Below the pieces are notes generated by a model. It was not told the DNA's origin and ran no database searches. It was given only the letters and a program-made list of their open reading frames with translations. A stretch of 64,000 nt of DNA from Campylobacter ureolyticus (GTDB taxonomy: Bacteria > Campylobacterota > Campylobacteria > Campylobacterales > Campylobacteraceae): NCBI RefSeq assembly GCF_013372225.1, contig NZ_CP053832.1:682001-746000 (forward strand), given 5' to 3'. Shown in pieces: positions 10,163 to 20,654 of the stretch. Each line of letters starts with the position of its first letter. Positions within the stretch are counted from its first letter, which is position 1. A program made the position numbers and the translations under genes.

Positions 10163-12191
10163 TACTACACCTTTTAACATAATCTAAAGTTTTTAAAAGA
10201 TAATTTCTTATTATATCTTCTCCGATATTATTTATTTTATTCTCTAGTTCATCAAATAATTCATTATTTTTTTCTCTAAATCTGTATAAATAGTTCCATA
10301 AAAGTGGATGTTTGTTTTTTGGATATTTATCACAATCTTTTGTTTTGTATATTATTTTTTCTGCTGAAGCTATATAATCTTTATCATATTTAAACTCTAC
10401 ATTTTTTTCTATAAATCTTCTTTTTAATAAAAACATATCACCATTTTTAGCATAATAATATTCTTTTAAAATATTTAAGAATAAAGCCAATTCTTCAATA
10501 AATTTTTTACTAAATTCGCCTATGGTATCATCTAGAAAAAAGTTGTTTTTGTATATATCAAATATATTTCCACCAAAAGTATTGTTATTCGTTTTGGTAT
10601 CCCCACTTAAATATATAGTGTTTTTTTTAAGTATATCACTAAGTATAATTGGAGAGTGAGTGGCGATTATAAATTGCAATTTAACATCACTCATTAAGTT
10701 AAAGAATTTATTAATTCCACTGATAAATTTTCTTTGCCATTCAGGATGTAGGTGCAGCTCAACTTCATCAATTAATATTATAAAATACAACTTTTTATAT
10801 TTATCTATTAAATAATATTTTTTATCTCTTAGATCATGTATTTTTCCAAAAATGTTAAAAAAATATGAAAGAATAGTTTTTTCACCGGAACTCAACCTTA
10901 AAAAGTCAACTTCCAAATTATTGCTTTCATTGGATTTGTCATCAATGTTATGCTTTTCTAAAATAATTTGTAAATCTATAATATTATGGCTTTCTAAAAA
11001 TTTCATATCTTCCAATGCTTCGAAAAGTTCTACAAAATTGTCTTTTTTGCTTTTTGTGTCATTATTTTTAAAAATATCTTTTAGTTTTAAAAGATAATCA
11101 TAGCTGTCAGAAAATTGTTTTTGCTTTGCAACAAGCTCTTTTAAGAGATAATAATTGGTTTTAATAAAAATCTGTTTTGTGGATAATACCTTCTCATTGT
11201 CTATATTCTCCAATAGATTTTTTATACTGTCTAATATATTGTTTTGATGATATAATTCAATTGCTAATTTTACAAATCTTTTTAAATTTTGCATTTTACT
11301 TAAATCCAAATTATACAATAAAACACCTTTTATAGTATTTTTTTTATTTGTTATAATTTCGTCTACCATCGTTTTAATATCATTATAGACGTCTTCAGAA
11401 AAATCTTTAATGCCAAAATTTTGTAAATTTATATCTTCAAAGTCTACAAATTCGATATTTTTATTAAAAAATTTTTCATTTATTTTAATTGAAAGCTCTT
11501 TAAATTCATAACCTATATTAGATAGCATTTTTCTAAAATCTTCTGAGGTGTATGAGTAATAAAGCAAATTTTTTATAGTCATAAATTCATAACTTGGTTC
11601 ATCATCCTTTATTTTTCTTGTTCCTATGTAGCCAAAGTCATTTATATGTTTTTCTTTGTCTCCTTTTTCTAAATATATATTTTTAATAAGTTCATAAATT
11701 CTATCAAAAGGAGAAAGGCTGTGAAATATAAAAGAAATTGGTTCCGGAAGCACACTATATCTTTCCTTATCTATATTAGAAATTTCAACTTTTTTGGATC
11801 CTTTAGATATTATGTATTTATTAATTTTTTTATAGTCTTCATTTACTTTCCAGCCCGTTGCGTTATCTAAATAAGATTGAATATAGAATTTTTTTTCCTC
11901 ATCGCAATATAGAGCAATGATTTTACCTGCATGTTCTTTACCGTCGATTCTCCACAGTTTTAAACCAATTAATATCTCAAAAAATGTAGTTTTTCCCATG
12001 CCGTTTTTGCCAACGATACAGCTTATGTTTTCTATATTATCATTAAATTGATGATAATATTTATCATTTTTCTTAATATTTATTTTTTTGTTATCATAGT
12101 CAAAATTTATCTCAAATTCATCGTCAAATTTATACAATCCTTGTTTAATAGCTTTATAATCTTCTTTTAAATAAATACATAATATTTTCAT
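10149..12191 (-). CDS. ABC-type ATPase, Septu PtuA-like
   Basis: This is a 680-residue SMC/RecF/OLD-class ATPase. Walker A is GKNGMGKTT (residues 61-69), the ABC signature is LSSGEKT, Walker B is LIDEVELHLHP, and the H-loop is ATHSPI. A long middle insertion with coiled-coil-like stretches separates the two halves. It has no TOPRIM motif, so nuclease activity must come from a partner, and an HNH gene follows with a short overlap. This ATPase-HNH pairing is the defining layout of Septu-type defence. It is longer than the smaller PtuA proteins, and the opening MKILCIYLKEDYK is not one I can tie to a named subtype. It heads a minus-strand operon of three to four ORFs starting after a 207-bp gap. 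Confidence 0.8.
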   Translation of the reverse strand: MKILCIYLKEDYKAIKQGLYKFDDEFEINFDYDNKKINIKKNDKYYHQFNDNIENISCIVGKNGMGKTTFFEILIGLKLWRIDGKEHAGKIIALYCDEEKKFYIQSYLDNATGWKVNEDYKKINKYIISKGSKKVEISNIDKERYSVLPEPISFIFHSLSPFDRIYELIKNIYLEKGDKEKHINDFGYIGTRKIKDDEPSYEFMTIKNLLYYSYTSEDFRKMLSNIGYEFKELSIKINEKFFNKNIEFVDFEDINLQNFGIKDFSEDVYNDIKTMVDEIITNKKNTIKGVLLYNLDLSKMQNLKRFVKLAIELYHQNNILDSIKNLLENIDNEKVLSTKQIFIKTNYYLLKELVAKQKQFSDSYDYLLKLKDIFKNNDTKSKKDNFVELFEALEDMKFLESHNIIDLQIILEKHNIDDKSNESNNLEVDFLRLSSGEKTILSYFFNIFGKIHDLRDKKYYLIDKYKKLYFIILIDEVELHLHPEWQRKFISGINKFFNLMSDVKLQFIIATHSPIILSDILKKNTIYLSGDTKTNNNTFGGNIFDIYKNNFFLDDTIGEFSKKFIEELALFLNILKEYYYAKNGDMFLLKRRFIEKNVEFKYDKDYIASAEKIIYKTKDCDKYPKNKHPLLWNYLYRFREKNNELFDELENKINNIGEDIIRNYLLKTLDYVKRCSNDKK

Positions 12192-12398
12192 TTGTTACCT
12201 TTTAAATTTTAATTATAATTATATAATAAAAATGCTATAAAATTAATTTATGAGAGTTTTTATTAAAATTTTATTTATTAATTATCATAATTTGGAGTTA
12301 TTTTATCGCAAAACTTAATAGTTGATTTTATTGAGATATTTATTATATACATCGTTATTTGGTATAAAAAATAATTTAATTACAGTGATATATTAAAT

Positions 12399-13459
12399 AT
12401 GAAAATAGATGAGATTACGGTAGAGGGGTATAAATCCATAAAATCTCTTAAAAATTTTAAATTAAATAATATAAATATTTTAATAGGTGCTAATGGGGCC
12501 GGCAAAAGTAATTTTATATCCATATTTAAAATGTTAAATTATATGTTTTTAGAAACCTTACAAAGGCACACACAAGATAAAGGTCCTGATAGTTTTTTAT
12601 ATTATGGAAGAAAAATAACTGAAAAAATTTATTTGGAGTTTAAATTTGGAAGCAATGAGTATGATGCACATTGATTCCAACTCAAGAAAACAAACTTATG
12701 ATTAGCTTAGAAAAAATAAAATTTTTAGAGCATAGTTATTCAATAGGAAAAGATATATTAGAAAGTCATATATCAAAAGCTGATGAATATGCTGCTTCCG
12801 AATATGAAGTACTCATTAGAAGGAATCAAATCTTGGAAGCTATATCATTTTCACAATACAGGCGAAACTTCAAAAATAAAAGGAATTTGCGCTGAAAATG
12901 ATAATTTGATATTAAAATCAGATGCGAGAAATATATCTGCCTATTTAAAAAGATTAAAAAATAATCATAAAGAATATTATGAATATATAGTTTATAATAT
13001 TTCGCGAATTGCACCATTTTTGGTGGTTTTATAATAAGAGATAGCGAAAATTTACAATTGGAATGGTTTGATAAATCAGATCCTGATACTCCTTTAAAAG
13101 CTCATATTTTATCCGATGGAACACTTAGATTTATCTGTCTTGCAGTATTATTGTTACAACCATTTGAGCTTATGCCTGATACTATTATAATAGATGAGCC
13201 TGAACTTGGTTTGCATCCTGCTGCTTTAAAATTATTAAGTGAGTTTATAAAAAGAGTTTCTACTCAAAAACAGCTTATTCTATCATCTCAATCGGTTGAA
13301 TTAATTAACTATTTTAAACCTGAAGATATTATTGTGGTAGATAGAATAAACAATGAGTCTGTTTTTAAAAGATTAAGCAGTAAAGAGCTTAGTGTATGGC
13401 TAGATGAGTATTCTATAGGAGACATTTGGAAAGGCAATATAATAGGTGGCAGACCATGA
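12399..13459 (+). pseudogene. RecF/OLD-like AAA ATPase, broken by frameshifts
   Basis: One ATPase can be read through at least three frames. 12399-12674 gives the N-terminus with the ITVEGYKSI beta-strand and Walker A GANGAGKSN. 12671-12895 and 12783-13034 give the middle. 13058-13459 gives the signature LSDGTLRF, Walker B IIIDEPELGLHP and a degenerate switch SSQSVELI. The intact length would be about 350 residues, typical of ATPases paired with DUF4276 proteins. Several separate lesions (near 12672, 12830-12895 and 13034) argue for real decay, not one sequencing error. The next gene, a DUF4276-like partner, is also broken. Confidence 0.8.
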
Positions 13460-14133
13460 TTATAGTATATGTAGTCTGCGAAGGGCAAACGGAAGAAGAA
13501 TTTATAAAAACTATTTTTGCAAAGTCGTTTGATACTCAAAAATTTTATATACAACCTTTAATAATACCGACATCTAAAAATAGTAAGGGTGGCGCATTAA
13601 GTTATGATAGAGTCAAAATTTTATATGCAAACAATTAAAATCTAAGAAAAAAGCTTATTTAACAACCATGTTTGATTATTATGGATTAGATGATAAATTC
13701 CAAGGCTTTAATGCAAAATTAACTGATATTTATAAAAAAGTTACTTACATAGAAAAATAATTTCTATAATGATATAAAATCAATCACAGGAGTATATGAT
13801 AGATTTATGCCATATATACAAATTCACGAGTTCGAAAGTCTTCTTTTTAGTGATATTAATAAAATAGTTTTAGATGATCCGGCATGGAATAGCAGTAAAA
13901 ATAATTATTTGAATAAACTTAACAATATAATAAATCAATATAAAAATCCTGAACTTATCAACAACTCACCAAAAACAAGCCCATCGCATAGATTAGAAGA
14001 TATTTTTATAAATCCCAAATATCGTAAAGTATCTCACGAAAATAGCATTGCTAAGAAAATAGGTATAGACAATATGCTGAAATCTTGCCCGCATTTTAAT
14101 GAGTGGTATGATAAAATAAGTAAGTTAAAATGA
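13456..14133 (+). pseudogene. DUF4276-like (TOPRIM-like) partner of the ATPase, broken
   Basis: The piece 13456-13638 begins with YVVCEGQTEEEFIK, the glutamate-containing opening typical of DUF4276/TOPRIM-like nuclease partners. After a break around 13638-13800 the piece 13807-14133 carries IQIHEFESLLFSD and a C-terminal stretch ending CPHFNEWYDKI, both typical of the same family. The start overlaps the ATPase stop (ATGA-like junction), so the two were once translationally coupled. A stop at 13636 and another near 13758 interrupt it. The intact protein would be about 225 residues. The parallel is with PARIS-like ATPase + TOPRIM defence pairs, but the exact system is not assigned. Confidence 0.7.
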
Positions 14134-14410
14134 ATGTTTTATTTGATTATCCGGAAAAATTTGAAAAATATCCATTAAAATTTTTAAAATATACAAAAAG
14201 TAAAATAAAAATATTGTAGTATTAGAAAATTATCTAATTTGGGAAAATTTAAAAAATTTATCAGATAAATTTTATATTTTTATTATAAATAAAGAACTAT
14301 ATTACTTACCTTTTAAGGTGCTTGGCTTTAAAGAAATAGAAAATTGTGATATGGATGAAAATTATGACTATTTGAAAAATATAAACCAAATAATTAACTT
14401 AAGAAAATAA
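14130..14410 (+). pseudogene. Small decayed gene downstream of the DUF4276 remnant
   Basis: An ATG at 14130 overlaps the previous stop and opens 29 codons to a TAG at 14217. The next frame then continues from 14219 as VLENYLIWENLKN... for 63 residues to a TAA at 14408. Joined, this would be a protein of about 93 residues, not recognised. The ATGA overlap suggests it was the third gene of the dead ATPase/DUF4276 operon. Confidence 0.4.
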
Positions 14411-14625
14411 ATATAGAACAAATAAAATATTTTATATTAAGCAACAAAAAAATCTTGCTTTATTGGACATAGAAGTTATCAAAACAAATATTTTAAAACA
14501 TAATTTTAATTTAAAGAATTGTAAAGTGAAATTTTAATTAGTTTTTAATTCTTTTAAATTATTTAAAAATACTGTATAATAGCAATAAAAATTTATTGCA
14601 AAGCCGAATTTTAAAAGGATTTAAA

Positions 14626-17100
14626 ATGTCAATTAAAATTAATAAAATAGAAAAAAATTTCTTCTTTTTGTGGAATTGATGATATATTTATTGATGAAAA
14701 TTTTGGTGATTATAATGTAATTTTTGCAAATAACGGCGTTGGAAAGACTACACTCACAAGAGCATTTTCGCTTTTAAAAAATGATAATCGTACAAACATC
14801 ATCTTTTCGCATAAAACAATTGGCCCAAGTAAATTACCTGAAATTATATTTAAAACAGATGAAGGTAACTTTGAGATAAAATATGGCAAAATTTCAAATA
14901 AAGAAGTAAATTTTAATGTAGAAATTTATAATAGTGATTTTATAAGAGAAAATGCTCCATTTGATGATAACTTTAGTTTGAAAAAAATAGAAAATGACGG
15001 GATTGTCTTAGAAGATACTTTCCTTGGTTAAGAATCACAAACTATCAAAAAGCTCAAAAATGAAGTTGATGAAAAATATGAAAAAATTGATAGTATTCAA
15101 AACGAAATCTCAATTAATGAAGACACAATAAAATTATATAAAAAAATCTAGAAGACAAAAGATCAAGTATTAGCAATGAGTATATGAGAATAAAAATTGA
15201 AGATATTAAAATATCAGATATTGAATTGGCCAATATTCCATTATTAAAAGGAGAATAAGAAAACTTAGAGCGGCTACAAATTAGCGTTCCAAATTTAAAA
15301 GAAGCTTTAAATAAATTTGATACACTTAAAAAAATTGATTTTCCTAAAATAGAGTTGATTGAAAAATCAGAAAAATTAGGAAATGATCTTTTTCAGTTCG
15401 ACAAAGAAAAGTTAGCAGGTGACGTAAGTGAAAATATAAAAAAGCATTTAAATAAAGTTGGAACGGATTTTATAGAACATGGTAAAAAATTTATTGATGA
15501 GGATAAATTATGTCCATTTTGTATGCAAAAAATAAATCACGGAATTTTAGATGAATATGCTAAATACTTTAATAAAGAATTGCAAAATTTTAGCCAAAAC
15601 AGCGAGAAATTCAGCAAAGATATCGATAATGAAATAAATAAAACTAATAATAATAAAGCTATTATTTTACTTAGTTTTGAAAAATTCTGTCCATTTATAG
15701 AAGATTTTGATAAGAAAAAAGATTCTTTAAATGAGAATTTAGAGTTGCTAATACATACCCTGCAAGATATAAAAAACTAGTTGACGAAAGACTTGGAATT
15801 AAAAATTTGGATAATTTTAAGCAATACATTAAAACTTTAAAAGAAAAGTATGATGAATGTCATAAAATTATAGGTATAACAGATCAAATCTTGGCTAATA
15901 AAAAAACTCAGGAGAAAGAATTCAATAATAGCAAAAAACATTGAGAGAATTAACTATAAAACAGGCAAAATTTAAAACCTATGAAGACCAAAAAAAGCAA
16001 AAGAATATGGAAAATAAAAAAAACAAATTTGAAAAAGAACTTAAAAATTTAAATAGCGAAATAAATAAGCTTGAAAACAATATAAAAATAGATCAAGAAA
16101 AAGCAAAACCTGACATAAAAGTTATTAATGCCTACCTAAAATCGCTAAATTTATCAAAATATTCCATAAATTCAAATTATCAGTTAGTCTTAAATAAAAA
16201 CCGATATAAAAAATGAAAGTGCAAGTATCATTCTTAGTGACGGTGAAAAAACAACGCTTGCATTTGCTTATTTTCTAGCTAAATTAAAAATGAACTATAA
16301 TGAAAACTCTCTTAAAAATTTAGTTATTATTATAGATGATCCTATTTCCAGTCTTGATGAAAGCAGAATTTATGCAACATCTTATTTGGTTGCAAAGATT
16401 AATAAAGAGATAATTAATAGAGATTTGGATGCTAATTCAGAAGATAAAGCACAAATTTTTGTTTTAACTCATAACAATATTTTTATGTCCAATTTGATAA
16501 GAATTCTTGGTAAATGTAAATACTATGTTTTAAATAGAAACAACTCTACATTAAAGTTTGAATATAAAAATAATGCAGCAGGATATTTCGATACATTTTA
16601 TATGAATTTATTTAAAGAGATATATAGCTTTGCTATGGAAGAAATTTTAAATGATGATGAAGATAAAGCTTTAAATTATGGTAATAAAATAAGAATGCTT
16701 TTTGAAAGCTTTATGAAAGTTAATTTTATAAGCAAATTTATAAGAGATGAATATAGAAATCAAGTAACTTTTAGCAGTAATATAATTAAGGAAATTATAA
16801 ATGAGATAAAACATTATAATAAAAATTACATTTTTTGTGGCGATGTATTTAGTGATGAAGATAACAATGACAATTTCTGTGTTATACAAGATGAAGATGA
16901 CTTATATAAAAAACTGGATAGTGTAGTAAAGGGATTTGCATATGGATAGTCATGGTAGCATTGCCAATTTTTATTACAATCATAAAATATCTCTAAAAGA
17001 AGTTCAAATTTTTGCAAAAAAGATAATAAATATAATGTTTTCTTTGAATCCGAATCAAACATATTCTTATCTTGAAGCTTGTGAGCATTCTAGGCCTTAA
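14626..17100 (+). pseudogene. RloC/PrrC-like AAA_13 ATPase with zinc hook, heavily frameshifted
   Basis: The frame starts at an ATG with an AAGGAT ribosome binding site 14 bp upstream but breaks after about 11 codons. The neighbouring frame then reads GIDDIFIDENFGDYNVIF and Walker A ANNGVGKTT. Stops follow at 15029 and around 15150-15255. The piece 15355-15780 has a coiled-coil arm with a CPFC zinc-hook motif (about 15510). 15941-16216 is the returning coiled coil. 16290-16949 has Walker B VIIIDDPISSLDE and LTHNN. 16942-17100 is the C-terminal tail in another frame. This arrangement is that of RloC-type proteins, in which a Rad50-like ATPase controls a tRNA anticodon nuclease. The C-terminal nuclease residues could not be confirmed. 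At least five lesions make it non-functional. Confidence 0.75.
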
Positions 17101-17107
17101 AAATATT

Positions 17108-17668
17108 TTATGCATTTATAAATTTTTCAAAGTCATTTGGTGTAAACAACAATGTATCTTTGAAAAATATACTATTGAATATTTTAAATTTATGTTTATC
17201 TCGGGTATCGTTTGTCATTAAATAGCTTAATGACAAATCACTATTTTCTTCTATGCCATCATTAAAAACTAAAATAAAAATTAATTCTTTTTTAAAATCA
17301 TTTATTTTTTTATTAAGAATCATAGATAAGATAGATACGCTATGCCAAATCTTTATGCCTATATCGTGCCTTTCATTTTGACCTTTTTTATCACATAATA
17401 CTCCATTTTTAAATTCAACAAAGTATAAGATACAATCTTTTTCAAAAATACCATCTATAGACTTAGGAACAGCTCCTTTTAGTTTATTGCCGCTTTTTTC
17501 GGCAAGTTTATTTATTACACAAAAATTTTCTTTAACTTTATCAAAATTATATGCTTTAAAATCAAAATCTACCATAGATATTTTTTGTGACTTATCAAAA
17601 GAAATATTCTTTATGGGCTCGTATGTATTTTTAAAATCATCATATAAGTTAAAATTTATTTTCGTCAT
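17108..17668 (-). CDS. PD-(D/E)XK-like nuclease paired with the OLD-like ATPase
   Basis: The open frame reaches further upstream, but the start chosen is the ATG at 17668, which overlaps the ATPase stop by 20 bp; this gives 186 residues. Residues 68-90 read PKSIDGIF...ILYFVEFKNG. Asp72 followed by Glu85-Phe-Lys87 has the D-x(12)-ExK spacing and hydrophobic strand of PD-(D/E)XK nucleases. Another conserved-looking segment (ERHDIGIKIWHSVSIL) follows. It has no membrane segment. Tight coupling to an ATPase implies an ATPase-sensor plus nuclease-effector module, as in several abortive-infection systems. The family name is not known to me, and nuclease activity is inferred from the motif alone. 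Confidence 0.65.
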   Translation of the reverse strand: MTKINFNLYDDFKNTYEPIKNISFDKSQKISMVDFDFKAYNFDKVKENFCVINKLAEKSGNKLKGAVPKSIDGIFEKDCILYFVEFKNGVLCDKKGQNERHDIGIKIWHSVSILSMILNKKINDFKKELIFILVFNDGIEENSDLSLSYLMTNDTRDKHKFKIFNSIFFKDTLLFTPNDFEKFINA

Positions 17669-18968
17669 TATAAAAATCTTTTTTATGTAAGTATTGATAT
17701 GGTTCAGCCAGCAACTTATAAATTTTATAAGTTTCATCTGTGACATCTATTATTTCTGCTATTGGTCTGTCTTTCATATTTCTGGCAAGATAATATTTGC
17801 ATTTGTCACTATTTTTGTTTTCTTTAGAGTAAACTTCTATGGCTTTTAGAAAATATGGACTATGCGTGCTTATAAGCATATGTAGATTAAATTCTTTTTG
17901 CAGGAGAACTAAAATTTCAGCTAGTCTAAGTTGAAATTTAGGATGTAAATAAACTTCAGGCTCGTCAAATATTATTGTGCCGTTATCTTCAATATATTCT
18001 TTTTCAATTAGGGTCTTTAGAATTATAAAAATTTTAAGACCTGCTGAAGTATTTTGTAGCCTAAATTTAACACCGTCTTTTTCGTAGGCGTACCACGCAT
18101 ATTCTCTAGTTCTAATAAGTTTACCCGGTGCTACATCATTGAGTTTGTTTAAAATTTTATCAAGCCTTTTTTCGGTTATTATTTCTTTGATTGCACTGGC
18201 TGACTTGTTGTTTCTTAGCATTAACCTAAGGTTTTCTGAGTGTTTGTTGTTTATAAATATATCATGGTATCCCAAATTTTCTAAAACTAAACTATTATCG
18301 ATATAAGGAACTTTTGTATTTATGTCAATATTGTAGTGTTTGTCAATTTGCATTTTGTTTTTAACGCTTCTTAAGTCTATATATTGGTTTTTTATACATA
18401 GTGAAATTTTTCCTTGACTATCCAAATAAAGATTATTGACTTGCCTGTAAAATTCATTATCAAATTGACGCTGTATTATTCTTTGCATATGCTCGTATTC
18501 ATCTATATTTATCAGTTGTATAATTGAATCTACTAAAGAGTCTTGTTCATCAGCATTTTGGTTTTTGTGTGAAATAATTTTTAATCCATTTTCAGAAAGT
18601 ATGTGTAGTATTGTTTCATGTGATATTTGCTGATTATTCTTTCTAAACTCGTCGTAAATTTGTTTAGTTATCTTTTGTACTTGGACCTCTCCTGCTATAT
18701 GTCTATTTCTAGCAAGATAACCATCTACAAAACCATTGGATATATCATTTTCAAGTAATCTTTTCAGTCTAAAAATTTGATGGCGAATTTCTTCTTTTTT
18801 TTCTTCATTCATTTTTGCATCTATTTTATAAAATGCATTGAAGATAGAATATAAAGATTTTGAAATTGTACTTTTACCAGTATCGTTTTCACCAGCAATT
18901 ATAGTTATGCCATTTATTTCAATTTCAGCATTTTTTAATTTTCCAATATTTTTTAATGATAATTTCAT
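17649..18968 (-). CDS. OLD-like AAA ATPase
   Basis: This is a 439-residue ATPase of the RecF/OLD class. It opens with the usual beta-strand (LKNIGKLKNAEIEI). Walker A is GENDTGKST (residues 26-34), Walker B is TIIFDEPEVYLHP, and ISTHSPYFL serves as switch/H-loop. A degenerate NTSAGLKI replaces the usual SSG signature. It has no C-terminal TOPRIM domain, so any nuclease function would come from the overlapping downstream gene. It is intact, unlike the two decayed ATPase genes immediately upstream in the window. It is probably transcribed from the 18969-19328 gap. Predicted role: nucleic-acid or phage-product sensing in a two-gene defence module. Confidence 0.8.
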   Translation of the reverse strand: MKLSLKNIGKLKNAEIEINGITIIAGENDTGKSTISKSLYSIFNAFYKIDAKMNEEKKEEIRHQIFRLKRLLENDISNGFVDGYLARNRHIAGEVQVQKITKQIYDEFRKNNQQISHETILHILSENGLKIISHKNQNADEQDSLVDSIIQLINIDEYEHMQRIIQRQFDNEFYRQVNNLYLDSQGKISLCIKNQYIDLRSVKNKMQIDKHYNIDINTKVPYIDNSLVLENLGYHDIFINNKHSENLRLMLRNNKSASAIKEIITEKRLDKILNKLNDVAPGKLIRTREYAWYAYEKDGVKFRLQNTSAGLKIFIILKTLIEKEYIEDNGTIIFDEPEVYLHPKFQLRLAEILVLLQKEFNLHMLISTHSPYFLKAIEVYSKENKNSDKCKYYLARNMKDRPIAEIIDVTDETYKIYKLLAEPYQYLHKKDFYNDENKF

Positions 18969-19328
18969 AATTTTTTATCCCTTAGCTTTTATATCTTAAA
19001 ATTAGTTGCCATTTTATCATAAAATATTAATTGAAATTTTATGATTTTCAAAAATATTATTTAATATATCTTTTATAGCTAAAATATGTCTTAAATTTTT
19101 GAAATAAAAGTCATATGATATTAAATGTATTTAAAATATATGCTCTTATAAGCACATTAAAGTATCTTATATAATATTTTAATTTTATAACAATTTGATT
19201 GTGATATTATCTGTTTTCACATATAATTTTTATATTTACTTAATAAAATAAAAATTTAACTTAAATATTAGATATTTTTATATAATAAAGTTTTAAATTT
19301 ATAACAGGTGGTTGCTTTAGGATATATA
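18969..19328. other. AT-rich gap without a gene
   Basis: This is about 360 bp of almost pure A/T between the divergent ATPase gene and the tssM remnant. It must hold the promoter for the minus-strand ATPase-nuclease pair, but no distinctive operator or hairpin is seen. Confidence 0.5.
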
Positions 19329-20654
19329 ATGAAATTTTATAGCTTTTTAAAAAATAAAAAAAGTTAATTTATTTTTGCTTTGTTTAGTTTTCAGTTTTTT
19401 ATTTTGGAGATATTCTTCAAGTATAGCTTTTAATGACAAATATATTTTTATAGATATAAAATTAAAAATTATTTTTCTTATTTTGTTTTGGCTTATAGTA
19501 TTTGTTTTATTTTTTGCAAAATATATTTTATAACCTCTTTAGTAAAGATAAAGAAAAATTAAACATTAAAAGTGATATAGTAGAAGAATCAAAAGATATT
19601 ATAAACCGCTTAAAAAGAAATTTTTTATTTCCATAAATGATGCTAAAAAAACTTGGAAAAAAATATAAATTTTAAAAAAACTCCGCTTGCTATTATGCTT
19701 GGGCATGAAGGAGCCGGTAAAAGTGCTTTTATAAATTATGCAGGTGTAGAATATCCCATTAGTGAACTTTTTGAAAGTTATAAAAAATCACATCCAAGCA
19801 CTACAAATTTTAATCTTTATATTTCAAAAGACGGTGCTATTATAGATACCGAAGGGATCAGTTTTTCAAGGGAAAATCTCTATACTCCAACAGCTACCGA
19901 TGAAATTGCAGAAGATGATATGGAAAAAAATAGGGAATTTTTAGTGAAAAAAAGAGTTTGGAGTAAGTTTTTATCCTTTCTTAAGAATCTTAAGAAAAAT
20001 ATTTTTAGATCCAAACTAGATGCCGTTATTTTAGTCATAGATACACAAAAATTTATAGAAAGCGATAAATACTATCAAGATGAAACGATTAAATTTTTAG
20101 TAAGAAGAATTAGCGAATGTGAAAATTCATTAAAGATCTGTTTTCCAATTTATGTAGTTTTTAGTAAAATTGACCTGATAGATGGGATGGGTGATTATTT
20201 CAAAATTTTTAAAGAAGATTCTTTTAATAAAGCTTTTGGAGTCACTTTTAAAGAAAAAGATGAAATTAACAATTTAAATGAAAATTTTAAATCTCTAAGT
20301 GAGTCTATGAACTATGCTTTTATGAGTAATAATTTACTTTTTTACTCCATAGAAGAGAAGAAAAAAGCATATCTGTTTTATAAACAAATGGACAGTCTTT
20401 TTAGTTTGGCTGAAAAATTTATTTTAAACTTAAATCGCCAAAACGGTTTAAAAAACAGTTCCGCTATAAAAGGAGTGTATTTTGCAAGTCCATATCAAGA
20501 AAATATTCCAAAAAATTATATTTTAGATGCAATATGTGATCATTACGATATCAAAAGACCTCTTGTAAGACCTTATTTTAATCATATTAAAAAAAATTAT
20601 TTTACAAGTTCATTTTCCCGTCTTATATATTTTCTTTCTCCCACTTTTTGCTAA
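19329..20654 (+). pseudogene. tssM: Truncated tssM (type VI secretion IcmF-like) remnant
   Basis: The piece 19653-20654 reads TPLAIMLGHEGAGKSAF (Walker A), IIDTEGISF (switch/Walker B), LDAVILVIDTQKF and VVFSKIDLIDG. This is the cytoplasmic GTPase-like domain of TssM, the inner-membrane scaffold of the type VI secretion system. Upstream, from an ATG at 19329 with AGGATA before it, broken frames encode hydrophobic segments matching the two N-terminal transmembrane helices of TssM. Full TssM is over 1,000 residues. Here the frame ends at 20654, after about 430 residues in total, and the periplasmic part is missing. No other tss gene is in the window. The remnant lies directly upstream of an rRNA operon, suggesting deletion by recombination there. 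Confidence 0.75.

Noticed and set aside
7970-20654. Prophage or insertion sequence carrying the accessory island
   Set aside because: No integrase, transposase, phage structural gene, terminal inverted repeat or tRNA attachment site is visible between the RTX gene and the rRNA operon.
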